Below are positions 1 to 10,281 of a stretch of DNA of 64,000 nt, piece by piece; the stretch's first letter is position 1; the number at the start of each line of letters is the position of its first letter. The notes under the pieces were generated by a model. That model was given only the letters and a program-made list of their open reading frames with translations. It was not told the origin of the DNA and ran no database searches. The DNA comes from Paraphaeosphaeria minitans. Its lineage: Eukaryota; Ascomycota; Dothideomycetes; Pleosporales; Didymosphaeriaceae. The stretch covers positions 186,001 to 250,000 of the forward strand of contig WJXW01000003.1 of NCBI GenBank assembly GCA_015832175.1, in the 5' to 3' direction. The translations under genes were made by a program, and so were the position numbers.

Positions 1-2
1 TC

Positions 3-1094
3 TCGCACATCTACTGCCTCAACAGGCGTGAGAATGCCAAGAAAATACACGCAACCAAGACGCAAGGCTGGGACTCGAAATTCTCTCAACAAGGCGACCG
101 CGTCACTTTTCTTCAAGCGGCTCTACATGAACCCAATCTCGGCCTCGAGCAGAAGACGTATGAGACTATCCGCTCCACAGCCACACTCATCATTCACAAC
201 GCCTGGACGGTGAACTTCATTTTGCCTCTCAAGGCATTCCGCTCGCAATTTGATGGCCTTCTTAACCTCTTCCGCTTAGCAGGGAGTCGTTCAGACCCTC
301 CCAGACTACTTTATATTTCCTCAATCAGTTCCGTCGCACAGCTGCCGCGAGTGTCATCTGCTCTTTCAATACCCGAGGAAGTAGTCCGTGACTCTAATGC
401 CCCGTACGAGATCGGATACGCCAAGTCAAAGCTCGTTTCCGAGTTGCTCTGTGACGCTGCAGCGCGAACGTTGGACATATCTGTATACTTCGCACGCGTC
501 GGACAGATCGCAGGTGCAGTTGGAGAGGGCGTGGACGCTGCCTGGAGCACGGCTGAATGGCTGCCGGGCTTGGTAGTCACATCAATCAGCCTAGGTCTCC
601 TGCCGGACGATCTGGGTGCCGAGCTGAACCAGGTCGATTGGATGCCCGTTGATCTCCTCTCCAAGGTACTCTTAGAATTCGGCACTGTCTCATGGCCAGA
701 GAAACCAATCAGTGGCGCTGAGGTGTTCAACCTACTCAACCCGAAAGCAACGTCCTGGAAAGAACTTATCCCAGCCATTGTATCTAGCGTCGAGAAGCAT
801 AATGGCAAAGTCCTCAATGTTGTATCGGCCAGCGACTGGCTTGAGAAGCTGCAGGAAGTCGTAGACAATTTCTCTGGCGAGCATGCGGCGGAGCTTGTGC
901 GCATGTATCCGGGGGTCAGGCTGCAAGAGTTCTACGAGGCGAGGCTTCTTGACAGTGAAAACGCTATCAATTGGGATTTGGATCGTGCGAGGTCTCAGAG
1001 CGCGACGCTGAATGGCATGCCTGCTATCGGGAAGGATTGGATCGATAGGTGGATTGGGCAATGGATCAAGGAAATGAAGACAGCTGTTGAGTAG
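3..1094 (+). CDS. C-terminal thioester reductase domain of an NRPS-like (A-T-R) enzyme, 5'-truncated by window edge
   Basis: The frame is open from base 3 with no start codon, so only the C-terminal ~363 residues are present. Seen: an extended-SDR reductase segment beginning SHIYCLNRRENA, then TLIIHNAWTVNF, LLYISSISSVAQLP and the Y-x3-K pair in APYEIGYAKSKLVSEL, followed by VGQIAG. This is the layout of thioester-reductase domains at the end of fungal alpha-aminoadipate-reductase-like or NRPS-like enzymes, which release a carrier-bound acyl or aminoacyl chain as aldehyde or alcohol using NAD(P)H. The upstream adenylation and carrier domains would lie before base 1; that is inference. A PKS carrying the same release domain is an alternative. 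The stop is TAG at 1092. No intron is visible in the part present. The family call is strong; the parent enzyme type is less sure. Confidence 0.85.
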   Translation, partial: SHIYCLNRRENAKKIHATKTQGWDSKFSQQGDRVTFLQAALHEPNLGLEQKTYETIRSTATLIIHNAWTVNFILPLKAFRSQFDGLLNLFRLAGSRSDPPRLLYISSISSVAQLPRVSSALSIPEEVVRDSNAPYEIGYAKSKLVSELLCDAAARTLDISVYFARVGQIAGAVGEGVDAAWSTAEWLPGLVVTSISLGLLPDDLGAELNQVDWMPVDLLSKVLLEFGTVSWPEKPISGAEVFNLLNPKATSWKELIPAIVSSVEKHNGKVLNVVSASDWLEKLQEVVDNFSGEHAAELVRMYPGVRLQEFYEARLLDSENAINWDLDRARSQSATLNGMPAIGKDWIDRWIGQWIKEMKTAVE

Positions 1095-1550
1095 ATGAGC
1101 AGACGCCTGATGAGTATAGCTCGAATAGCGTCATCCAATTCACGCTTGCTTATATAATCAGAAGTACCTACTTTCCATGTTTTGTGTCACCTCCACGCCC
1201 GCGGCGGCCTATAGCATGTGAGTAGCACGCAGAGTGAACGCTAAGTTCTAGTGTGCTCCGTCTCAAACCTCTGATAACGGGATAGCCCCACTTTTCAGGC
1301 TTGTTAGTAATAAATTACCTGGAAGGTATTGGTGAACGTGCGAGTGGCCAGCGCTGTACGTGGAAGGCGCCATGACGTTAGTTCGTAGCTTCCTTATACA
1401 AAAGCATGTAGGTATACCGTACTTTGCGCCGCCCGCCTGTCGACTCACTCCCGCCAGACCGCCACCCGCTCGACTCATCCCAGATCTTGCGCATCTTGAA
1501 CGCGCAGATAAATCGGGATTTGAACGCGGGCCACGGCATCTTCAGAAAGG
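1095..1550. other. Intergenic spacer
   Basis: About 450 bases between the reductase gene and the next secreted-protein gene. I see no convincing gene. It should contain the reductase 3' UTR and the promoter of the gene starting at 1551. Confidence 0.5.
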
Positions 1551-3656
1551 ATGTTGTTCTTATCGCGAGTTCTAGTCGCAGCGCTCGCGGCGGCAGCGAC
1601 CACGCTGGTGAACGCTGTGGTGGTTCCTCATCCAATGTCCACTTCAGTATCCGTGACGGCAACCGTCGAACAGATCCTGCCTCGTCAGGAAGCAACCCCC
1701 GTTCTAAGCCCCGGTGCCAGCGCCCTTTCCGGGCTTGAGTCGCTGCCACCCACTGGGAACGTCACGTCGACTCGCGTTATCACCACGACGTGGGCCACAA
1801 CACAGATCCTGACAGAAACCACCATCACAGAGCCAGACGATGCGACACCTGTACCCGGGAATACTACTTGGGTTGAATGGCACACTACAATTATCACCAC
1901 CTCTTGGAGCACCTTCATCTCGTACGAAACCTGCGTCCAGACAGCAACATGTACGGGTGCAGACTGGAAAACGGGTGAGAATGGCACGAAGTACATTCTT
2001 GTTCCGGTTCCGATTCCGGTTGTGCTGAATGAAGTGGTGCCGGTGCAAGGAAAACCCAACAATAATAACAAAGATCCGAAGAAGAGCAAAGATAATCAAA
2101 AGTCGCAAAAGTCGAAAGAGGATAAGACATCCAAGGAGGATAAAACTAGTACGAAAGAAGAGAAGACGTCTACACTTTCTAAGAGTATGACGTCTACTGA
2201 GGTTTCGTCGGTCTCTTCCGTTTCGTCCACCAAGGTCTCGGGATCCTCGACGTCTTCGACTGCGTCTTCATCGTTTTCCAGCTCCACGATAAGCTCATCT
2301 TCTTTCTCGAGCTCTTCCTTTTATTCCAGCTCCATGACTACCACGTTTTCCTCCTCAATGTCTTCCAGGTCCGCTGTATCGTTCTCTTCCTCCTCCTCGG
2401 CAAACAGCACATTTTCCGCGGGTCCGTCCTGTCCTACTGGGTCTGAACTAGAAATAAATGACGATGGGGGTATGTTGATCCAAACTATGTTCACTGACTG
2501 AAGCTGACTAAGAGTTTTACCCAGGCAATAACTGGTCGGAAGATGACTATTCGTCTTGCCCCGCAGGAGTTGGTCTGTCTCAGGATGACGACGAGGGTAA
2601 GTACACAGATATTCAACCAGAAGCTGACAAAGCTGAAAGCATTCTACTCTAGGTGACAATGAGAACCCTGATGCTGGCACTTTCTGTCCACATAAGTCCT
2701 TGGAGCTCAACGATGAAGAAGGTAATTTGAAACTCTTATAGTGGAAGTGTGGGCAAGTTCCTAAAAGCATGAAAGATTTTGACATTGGGGACTGGCATTT
2801 CGAGAATTCGTCGAACATCCCAATCCCGGATTTCCCATTCAAGCCGTCGTCAACGTCGTCAACGTCAACGTCGGATCCAGTTGGCCCGTCTCTTCCCCAT
2901 CACACGACATCCAAAATCGTGGAGGGGCCAACTCTGCAAACTTCCGCCAATCGCCCTCATGAGACGTCTCATGTCACCCTCACACCCAGCTCCACACCCG
3001 TACCTGTAGATAAGACTGAGTACACGTGTACCGAAATGAGGTCTTATGGTGGACCCAAAGCGAAGAAAAACTGCCAGGAGGACGAGTACTGCAAGTCATT
3101 CGAATGGTTGGGCCCTTTGGACAAGGATCCAATGCAGAGGGCGCCCACACCACAGAACGTTGTCGCTAACTGGAATGGATGGGAGCGGACTTGCGAGCGT
3201 TACAAAGAGACCCCGGACTCGTACTACTGCAAGTCTTGCACACGTAATCCCGCGGTCTGCAAGATAATACGGGACTATACCAAGAACAACTGGTCCCCGG
3301 CTAAGGAAAAAGCGCCGATCGAGGAATGCTGGGCGGATGAGATGTGTGAGAGCGACCGCACACATACGCGCATTTGTCATCACCGAAATCCCTCCGACTT
3401 GGGTCAGCCAGTGTACCAACCATGGGCTGCTGTTTTCTGTATGGAGTGCCCCCGCAACAGTCCTGTGGAACGAAACTCGAAAGGCTGTATGGCGCAGATG
3501 GACTTCAAGAACGACGGCCGACAGGACTTGCAAGGCAAAGACAACGGTAAAAACCTACACGACTGCCCTTCGCACTGCATTTCCGACGCCTATGCCCACC
3601 GGTATTGTTCGGGAACCCAATGCTGGAGCTGTCCGTTTAAGTTCCTAGGAGCGTAG
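1551..3656 (+). CDS. Secreted Ser/Thr-rich protein with Cys-rich C-terminus, 4 exons, unknown function
   Basis: Exons 1551-2469, 2525-2596, 2653-2721 and 2776-3656 give 646 aa. The protein starts with a signal peptide (MLFLSRVLVAALAAAATTLVNA) and has a likely Kex2-type cut after LPR near residue 45. A Thr-rich region with the repeated T-W-x-T/S-x-I style follows, then a Lys/Ser/Thr linker (about residues 165-205) and a nearly pure Ser stretch. The C-terminal ~215 residues hold 18 cysteines and Trp-rich spacing with no family I recognise. All three introns are 54-56 nt in phase 1; the third uses an AAG acceptor (GTAATT...GAAAG), the least certain join. The short second and third exons encode acidic Asp/Glu/Asn-rich linkers. 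It is most likely an extracellular or cell-wall protein; a disulfide-rich effector or adhesin is possible but unproven. Confidence 0.7.
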
Positions 3657-5985
3657 TAGGGAACATCTTTCCCTACTTGATGTCAGTCCCGGGGATCATA
3701 TCGGGTTTTTGGGGTTCATGGCATTCTAGGATGGTGGTTTCTTGTCGCATGGAGGCACGTGCACATGTCGAGGGGGTCCGTGAAGCTGGTAACTGTGAGC
3801 TTCCTGTGGGGTCTAGCCCCATGCTGTGTGGTTTATGGATAGCATATGTAGGATGAATCATTTGTAAAATATGTATAACAATACAGCAAGCTCGTGTTGC
3901 ACCTTCCAAATCTTGATAATGCACGTAATCCTGCTCCAAAAGTCTCGCTATGAACACAATGATGTGTGAGATTGCGCAGAGTTTTGAGAACGGTATGTAT
4001 GCTGAACGCCACATATACTACATCACGTCGGCCTTCAACCCATGGATCCTCAACACAATGACCTCCTTACGTGCCCATCCCAGCTCTAGCAGTTGTAAAC
4101 CATCGCCATAGATTCAAAATTCCAGTAGGGCCGAATTTGGTTGAAACACTTAGCTAGTCTGTACAACTCGCCAGTGGACCTTACCTCCACTCTGTTGACG
4201 TCTACACGACACTAGCTCTGTTGATCTTCACATCTCAGAGCGCTTGCCATCCCGAAGGATATGCTTGGCCGCATTACCTTGAGATCACACCCCCAGGGAC
4301 GACTCCAACTTTACTGAAGGCCATTACTGTTTCCCTAGATCTTTCCTATACAAGATTAGTATGCTCACACAGCTCCGTGATCCACTATGCGCCTAATGGT
4401 TTCTCTTTTGTCCTACCTCCTTCCTTGTGTGAACACTCTAACAAGCACAACTTTATGTAGGACGACGGGCCTGGAAGACCAGCTACACGCAAGAAATCAT
4501 CGATTAAGTCTACGACCTACACACTTCCTGTTACAGCGATACGAACACGTCTCTCGAACAATTACACTGCTATGTTCCTTTTATTTCTGCATCCCAGCAA
4601 AATACAACTCTGAGCAGCCTCAGCCGCGGGACCTGAACAGACCAGCAAAAGGCAGTAAATTGCATGGATTTGTCTACGCATAGGAAATCAATCTAGAGGA
4701 CCTCGCACGAGCATAGATTGTAGATATCCAATTATGTGCAAGAAGAGCAGAGATGTAAGGAGACTTCTAAATAAGGGAATTGGACGTAGGAAACTGCGCC
4801 CGTATAGTGCCCTTCTGTTCTGTGGGGCCGAAATCATTCTATAGTACCGTTCCCGAAGGATCCGGCAAGCCAATTAGCCGAAATTTATAGGAAACACACA
4901 AAACCTACAAAGACTGACTGAACCGGCTCATAGTGGTGACGCGCTCGGTGCTAGATATATCTGGTAATTCCTTCTCATCGTTTCCAAGGAGCCTAGACAC
5001 AGATGTTCGATGTGTGTGCCTCGGCACACTGTCGAAATCTTTCGCAGCTCGCCCGAGTTCGTACTTTAGGTTGCTTAAGGCTTGTGCTATCATCTGCACG
5101 GCAATTCCAGCTTTCGTCTGTCCGTTTATGCACATATAGCGGCGTTATACACAAGTATCGATGTGGATCTAAACAATTGTACCATGAAGTTTGAGATCGT
5201 ATACGGACGTAATCAGATGGAATCGCTATATTCTTTGTGTGAAAAGTAGAAAGGTGGCCGAGCTATTCCAATGGATTGGCATAATTTTAGCGCGGGCGTT
5301 GGAACCCACGTGACAGTAGCAGGGGCTTACCTACCTACTAGGGAAAAAGGTTACGAAAACAATCGCTCTCGCACCCCTCACCGCTCAACCACACGATGAC
5401 CTGACAACATCTTCACCAACCTGCTTGGTTGCGATCCGACAGCCTTGTACATGCAACCTCTAAGTTCCACGATGTCGCTGCGTTTTGGTACACATGGCGG
5501 ACTGGATTCACACTCTCAACAATGAAAACCCCCAAACTCTCCGCAATTGAGTACGGGATACGCCCCATCTTTAAAGTCGAAATGAGGGGCCTACGCAACA
5601 AAGTATCACAAGATGAAATAGAATTCAGTGCATCGCACCTTGCGAAAGTTCGGCAATTGATCTTGCGGGGCCACCGCTAAGCGCGTTAATATCCAAGGCT
5701 AAACACAGGACCCTGGTAGGATAACATAGCCATAGGCTTTTCGTAAAGTAACAGCATTCTGTAGGATCTACAATGTCGAATTCCATCAATCCAGCATTGG
5801 CAGCATCGACCATTGGATCGAAGGCCGACCCTAAGTTCTCCAGGTTGACATGTGGTATTAGGGCCCAATCTTGGCCGTCTGCATGAGTACAGTGTTGCTT
5901 ATATACTTCTTAATGCCCCCGAATTCCTTTCGCACCGCATTGTGCATCCCCCAACAGAGCATCGAACTCGACGTATATTAACAAG
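3657..5985. other. Long gene-poor spacer
   Basis: 2.3 kb with only short unconvincing reading frames on both strands. None resembles a known family and none has a signal peptide or plausible intron chain. No tandem array was seen. It may be an old degraded repeat or simply regulatory spacer. Confidence 0.4.
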
Positions 5986-6885
5986 ATGCGTCTTGTCGCG
6001 ACCTTTACGTCCTTCCTCTCGCTTATTGGAGTGATTTCTGCATCGCCATTTACCAAACGCCAGTCCACAGTCACCCAAGTCTACAAGTTCACTGGATCAC
6101 CACTCAGAGCTGAGGGGATCGCCGTCCGCTCCAACGGTCAAATCCTTGTGACTTTCTTCGACAAGGGCGAAGCTTGGCTTGTTGACCCACCTACGAAGAA
6201 AGCCAGCAAGGTTGCAACGTTCACCGACACAACATGTTCTGCGGCTATCGCCGAAGTCGCTCCCGACGTGTTTGCTGTCGTAGCGGGAAAGTACAGTAAC
6301 AGCAATACGCCGGGGAGCTGGGGCGTGTGGAAAGTCGACTTCAGTGCAGGAGGGGCAACACCCACGACTACGCTGGTGAAGAAGGTTCCAGAGAGCGGTA
6401 TGTGGAATGGACTTTCGGCTTTCAACAACGATACGGTGCTGGTGGGAGATGCGAGTAAGGGTGCGGTGTTCAAAGTGAACGTCAACACGGGCAATTACAG
6501 CATTGCTATCCAGGACAGCACTATGGCACCAGCGAGTGGCATGCCTATGGGAATCGATGGTATCCGATACGCCAATGGCAACATTTACTACACCAACATT
6601 TTCGCCCAAAAGTTCTACAAGATGCCCATTGATGCGGAAGGCAAGAAGACCGGCAGCGCGACTCAGATCTGGGGCAACCAGATGGCAGACGATATGTACG
6701 TGTCACCTGAGGGCGTGGCTTACGTCGCAGCTTCGAGCGGCATCCAAAAGGTCACTGCCGATGGCAAAGTGAGTAATGTGGCATCCATCCGAAGCAGTAC
6801 GGCCGTTGCCATCGGAACGGACAAGACCACGTTGTTTGTGGCCGGGAGTGATGGGGTGATCTCTTCGTTCAAGATTTCAACATAG
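5986..6885 (+). CDS. Secreted SMP-30/gluconolactonase-like six-bladed beta-propeller protein
   Basis: A single exon of 299 aa. The signal peptide MRLVATFTSFLSLIGVISAS is followed by PFTKR, a Kex2 cut site, so the mature protein probably begins at QSTVTQVYKF. The body consists of repeated strand units such as RAEGIAVRSNGQILVTFFDKGEAWLVDP, GMWNGLSAFNNDTVLVGDASKGAVFKVNVNTG, PMGIDGIRYANGNIYYTNIFAQKFYKMPI and ADDMYVSPEGVAYVAAS, the pattern of the fungal extracellular SMP-30/TolB-like propeller group. Family members elsewhere include lactonases and metal-dependent hydrolases, but many fungal secreted members have no known substrate. No catalytic assignment can be made from sequence alone. It stands alone, with long spacers on both sides. 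Confidence 0.8.
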   Translation: MRLVATFTSFLSLIGVISASPFTKRQSTVTQVYKFTGSPLRAEGIAVRSNGQILVTFFDKGEAWLVDPPTKKASKVATFTDTTCSAAIAEVAPDVFAVVAGKYSNSNTPGSWGVWKVDFSAGGATPTTTLVKKVPESGMWNGLSAFNNDTVLVGDASKGAVFKVNVNTGNYSIAIQDSTMAPASGMPMGIDGIRYANGNIYYTNIFAQKFYKMPIDAEGKKTGSATQIWGNQMADDMYVSPEGVAYVAASSGIQKVTADGKVSNVASIRSSTAVAIGTDKTTLFVAGSDGVISSFKIST

Positions 6886-8446
6886 AGATGGATAGATACC
6901 AGAGGATAGTGCATAGTAAGGGACCCTACATGATGGACAATCAATATAGCATTCCTCAGATCTCATGTCGCCACTTGCCCTGTTCTGGTAGCCTTGCATC
7001 GCCTACACCCTGCCTCGGCACTGGGTCATACCTATTTGTCGGAACAGACTAGAGTCGCTTGAACAGCCGCTGTAAAACAAATACGGTTAGCTCGGCGATT
7101 GCGACAACGCATACATACTGTAGTTGATGAAACGCCTCTCGGTACAGGACGGCGTCAATCACCGAAGTAGCCCAGAGCGCAATTTCGTGCGAAGGTTATA
7201 CTGTGTAGATGGAGATACATTTGCGCATGTTGATTGGCTACTGTAAAGGATCCGTGATTCGCCATGGCGCTGGGCCATGATTGGCTGGGGGGTGAGCGCC
7301 CAGTGTCAGCATCAGGGCGCGGTCATCACGACAGGCATGAAGGAAGGTGAGACTTTCGTTGCCTTCCGTGTTGCCTGACTCTGGATCATGACTGCCTGCT
7401 TCCCCTAGCATCAAGATTTCGTTCTTAGTCTTCGACGCCCGCGCAGTGCGCATCACGTGATCTGTTTCTCGATGTCCCCGCGATAATTGTAAAAAAGATT
7501 CCGAGCCTCTAGACAGAGTGGTATGGCTAGTTGCATAAGGTCTCAACCCCATAGGGACGCTAATGATCGATAAAATCTGTAAGGTCGATACCATGGCAGT
7601 TCATTTCTTTTGTCTCAAAAGTGATGCACGCCATGGCCCCGGTATTCGACTAATCATATATTCATCAAGCTATTGAGGCACATATATGTCATCATTAGCT
7701 TCTCTTGCCTCGTCTGCGTTCCAAGCTGAAGCCAATGCATTGAGGTATCGAAGTGACGAATGTACACACTGATGCCAGTCAACTAGAGAATTGATATGAT
7801 CATATCTGTACTTTGAAATACATCCAGTCGATTCGAAAGCAGCACAGAAACTTAGCCAGCGCATTCGTAGTTCTTTGGCAACACGGATGCTCGCTAATGT
7901 CGTGTTCGTAGTCATATCAGCCTTGCTCATAACCTGAGGTACTAGAGTTCGCACATAACCTACATCGATTCGTCTATATTCAACTCCGCTCGGTTCGGAA
8001 ATGGAATGGTCAAAATCTTGCGCGATTAAGTTCAGCTGCATTTGGATTTTGCCTAATAATGAAGTCCGTGATTTCGCAGCAAAACAGGCAGTCTATGCGT
8101 TCCAAGTGCTGCAGGCGGGCATCGAAAGACCACGCAATTTGCGGCGCAGTTGTAAGTAGACATCACTATAGGTAGATTTTCTTTAACGAGGGTGGTCAGA
8201 CTACTGCAGAAGGACCCACACAGTATTGGAGGGGCAAACGCTAACTTGGATCCAGGATGTGACGTGTGCCACACATCTCGTGCCTGCAGCACTTGAGCGT
8301 ACTTGACTGTATGGGCCGGCATAAATAATGAAGGCATTCCAGCATACAGTATAATACGTTGAGATCCGACTGTCTTTCAAGTACTACTTCAGATTTTCAC
8401 TCTATCTTTCTACATATTGCTTTGTCGCGCCGACACTGCAGCACAG
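6886..8446. other. Gene-poor spacer with two weak minus-strand frames
   Basis: 1.5 kb without a gene I can name. Two adjacent minus-strand frames, 8337-8053 (94 aa) and 8041-7670 (123 aa), are the only stretches of note. They are out of frame with each other, lack recognisable motifs, and no credible splice joins them. They could be chance frames or a decayed gene. Confidence 0.35.
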
Positions 8447-9434
8447 ATGAAGTTGGGGGCCTATCAAACCTCTTTTCTCGCACTTACAAGCTTGCGATCT
8501 AGTGTTGCTTTGCCTGTCTTAGAAAACGATGGACCTTACAGACACCCAATAGCACATATACCTATATCTTCTGCACTGACGACCGCTCCTGGCATTACAC
8601 CAAAACTCCATGTTCTTGAAAAGTCCAACTTGCTGAGTGAGGGTACTGTTGTACCAGGCTTGGTTGGTCCGAACCCTATCCCGACCCCAACAAGGCGCCA
8701 AAATCGCAATGTGATCGGGGCCGAGAGTCGCTATCTGCAGACAAAGACCGGAAATCCTTGGGATTACGTGGGGCGCCTTGAATGGGCAGTCGGAACCTCA
8801 GGTTATCGCTGCAGCGGTGCTCTCGTCGGTCCTCGTCACCTAGCTACCGCGCGTCACTGCGTCAACACGACGAACACAGCCATTACGTACACGTTCCGTC
8901 CGAACTATAACCAGGGCGCCAATGGCTACACGGCCGCGCAAGTGACCAACATCTTTTACGTCTCCGGGGGCCTGACAGATATCTGTACTTATGGTGATGA
9001 TTGGGCTGTCATGATTCTCGACCAACGGCTCGGTGACAAGTATGGATACTTTGGCGCTAAACAGTTTACTGGTACAACAGCCACCTTCTGGCACGAAGGT
9101 ATGTGAAATTTTCCGCGCCACTTCGCATTTTGCACATGCTGACAATCAAAAAGGTTACCCCTACGATCTGGGCAACGCAGAACGCCCTTATGTGGAGCAG
9201 AGCATAAGCGGAAAGAGCGTCTCAACATGCAACAGCGGCAATACAGGCCCCATCGTCACACAAGCAGATGCTTCAGAGGGACAGTCTGGAGGCCCGCTCT
9301 GGTTACTCCCTGAGGCTGATGGGGTGCGGTACACGTATGGAGTGTTATCTTCTGGGTCAACCACGGAAACATTTTTTTCAGGAAGAACTGCTTTTGTGAA
9401 CGCCGTCGCGCAAGCGAGGTCTCAGTACGCTTGA
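8447..9434 (+). CDS. Secreted trypsin-fold serine protease (glutamyl-endopeptidase-like)
   Basis: Exons 8447-9098 and 9154-9434 give 310 aa; the 55-nt intron starts GTATGT and ends AAAAAG. I chose the Met at 8447 because it opens a signal peptide (MKLGAYQTSFLALTSLRSSVALP); an in-frame Met 10 codons upstream would spoil it. Residues up to about 100 look like a propeptide ending near PTRRQNR. The catalytic triad of the S1/V8 fold is visible: His in GPRHLATARHCV, Asp in YGDDWAVMIL and Ser in ASEGQSGGPLW. The order and the GxSGGPLW box match fungal extracellular glutamyl-endopeptidase-like or trypsin-like enzymes. Predicted role is extracellular protein digestion; cleavage preference cannot be read with confidence. 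Confidence 0.85.
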
Positions 9435-10281
9435 GCCAATTAGTATAGTAAGGAATATCCGTGGCGGTGATAGAGGGGCAACAAAAGATTATAATCGAAA
9501 TCAGTAGCAATGTCTTCATTCAGCAGGGTGCCCATCTCTTTTTTTTTGTTCATGTTCAAGTCTTTGGCGTTTTAGACAGAACCACTCTGTTTCATGGGAG
9601 TGATTGCAATATGCCGAAGCTCACCATAGACAAGAGAACAAATGAAGTTAGTGTCGGGGCAGTAAGTGGCCAGCGAAGCGAGCGTCGGCCACCAGAATTA
9701 ACAAATTATTATGTAATTCTGAAGTCTTTACATATTAGTAACTCGTTCTCTGTTCTTCGGATGATCTTGAAAAAAAAAGAATCAACCAAGGCAGGCTAGG
9801 TAAATTACACTTTAACATATCCAGAATTTCTACCTAAACTATGTAAGTTGTTTTCGTAAGGGACGCTCGCTTCCTATACCTACCCGCTCGGTACCCCGGC
9901 ACTGACTCTGTTTACGCTACAGCATGGAACGCATTTCCGAGTCTTCGGGGCTGAGTTTTCCGCACTTTAGAGGGTGGATCGAATGCCGGAGAAATTGGTA
10001 AGCGATGCTCGCTGCAATGGACTCCGTCCTGGCACGAGTCATCCTTGCGAATTTCCATTGCGGAGACACACACAATTAACACGACGTGATTGCGGGGTAC
10101 CCCGCGCTGCCAGTCCTCCGACCCCGAGCAGATTAGAGCGAAGCCAGCCTCTCTTCTCCCTTTCACTGAAATCACGCATATCGAGATGCCTGCCATCTCG
10201 AGTATAAAGAAAATGTCTAAGCGGCGCACGTCTATGATTGAAGTTGTTCTTATACCGGTAAAGTAGGTACAAGGATTCAAC
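9435..10281. other. Intergenic spacer and GH2 promoter
   Basis: About 850 bases with no supported gene. The 3' part is the promoter of the glycosidase gene. Confidence 0.5.
10203..10208 (+). promoter_or_regulatory. Putative TATA box of the GH2 gene
   Basis: TATAAA lies 74 bases before the ATG at 10282. Position and sequence fit a core promoter element; this is inferred. Confidence 0.45.

Noticed and set aside
5255..5300. tRNA-like string (gtggccgag ... gttggaacccac)
   Set aside because: Resembles the D-arm and T-arm of a Ser/Leu tRNA, but I cannot fold a matching acceptor stem or anticodon arm.
5974..5980. TATATTA before the beta-propeller gene
   Set aside because: Only six bases before the ATG, too close to be its TATA box.
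7670..8337. Two adjacent minus-strand frames
   Set aside because: No family, no signal peptide, no splice that joins them; kept only as a note in the spacer.
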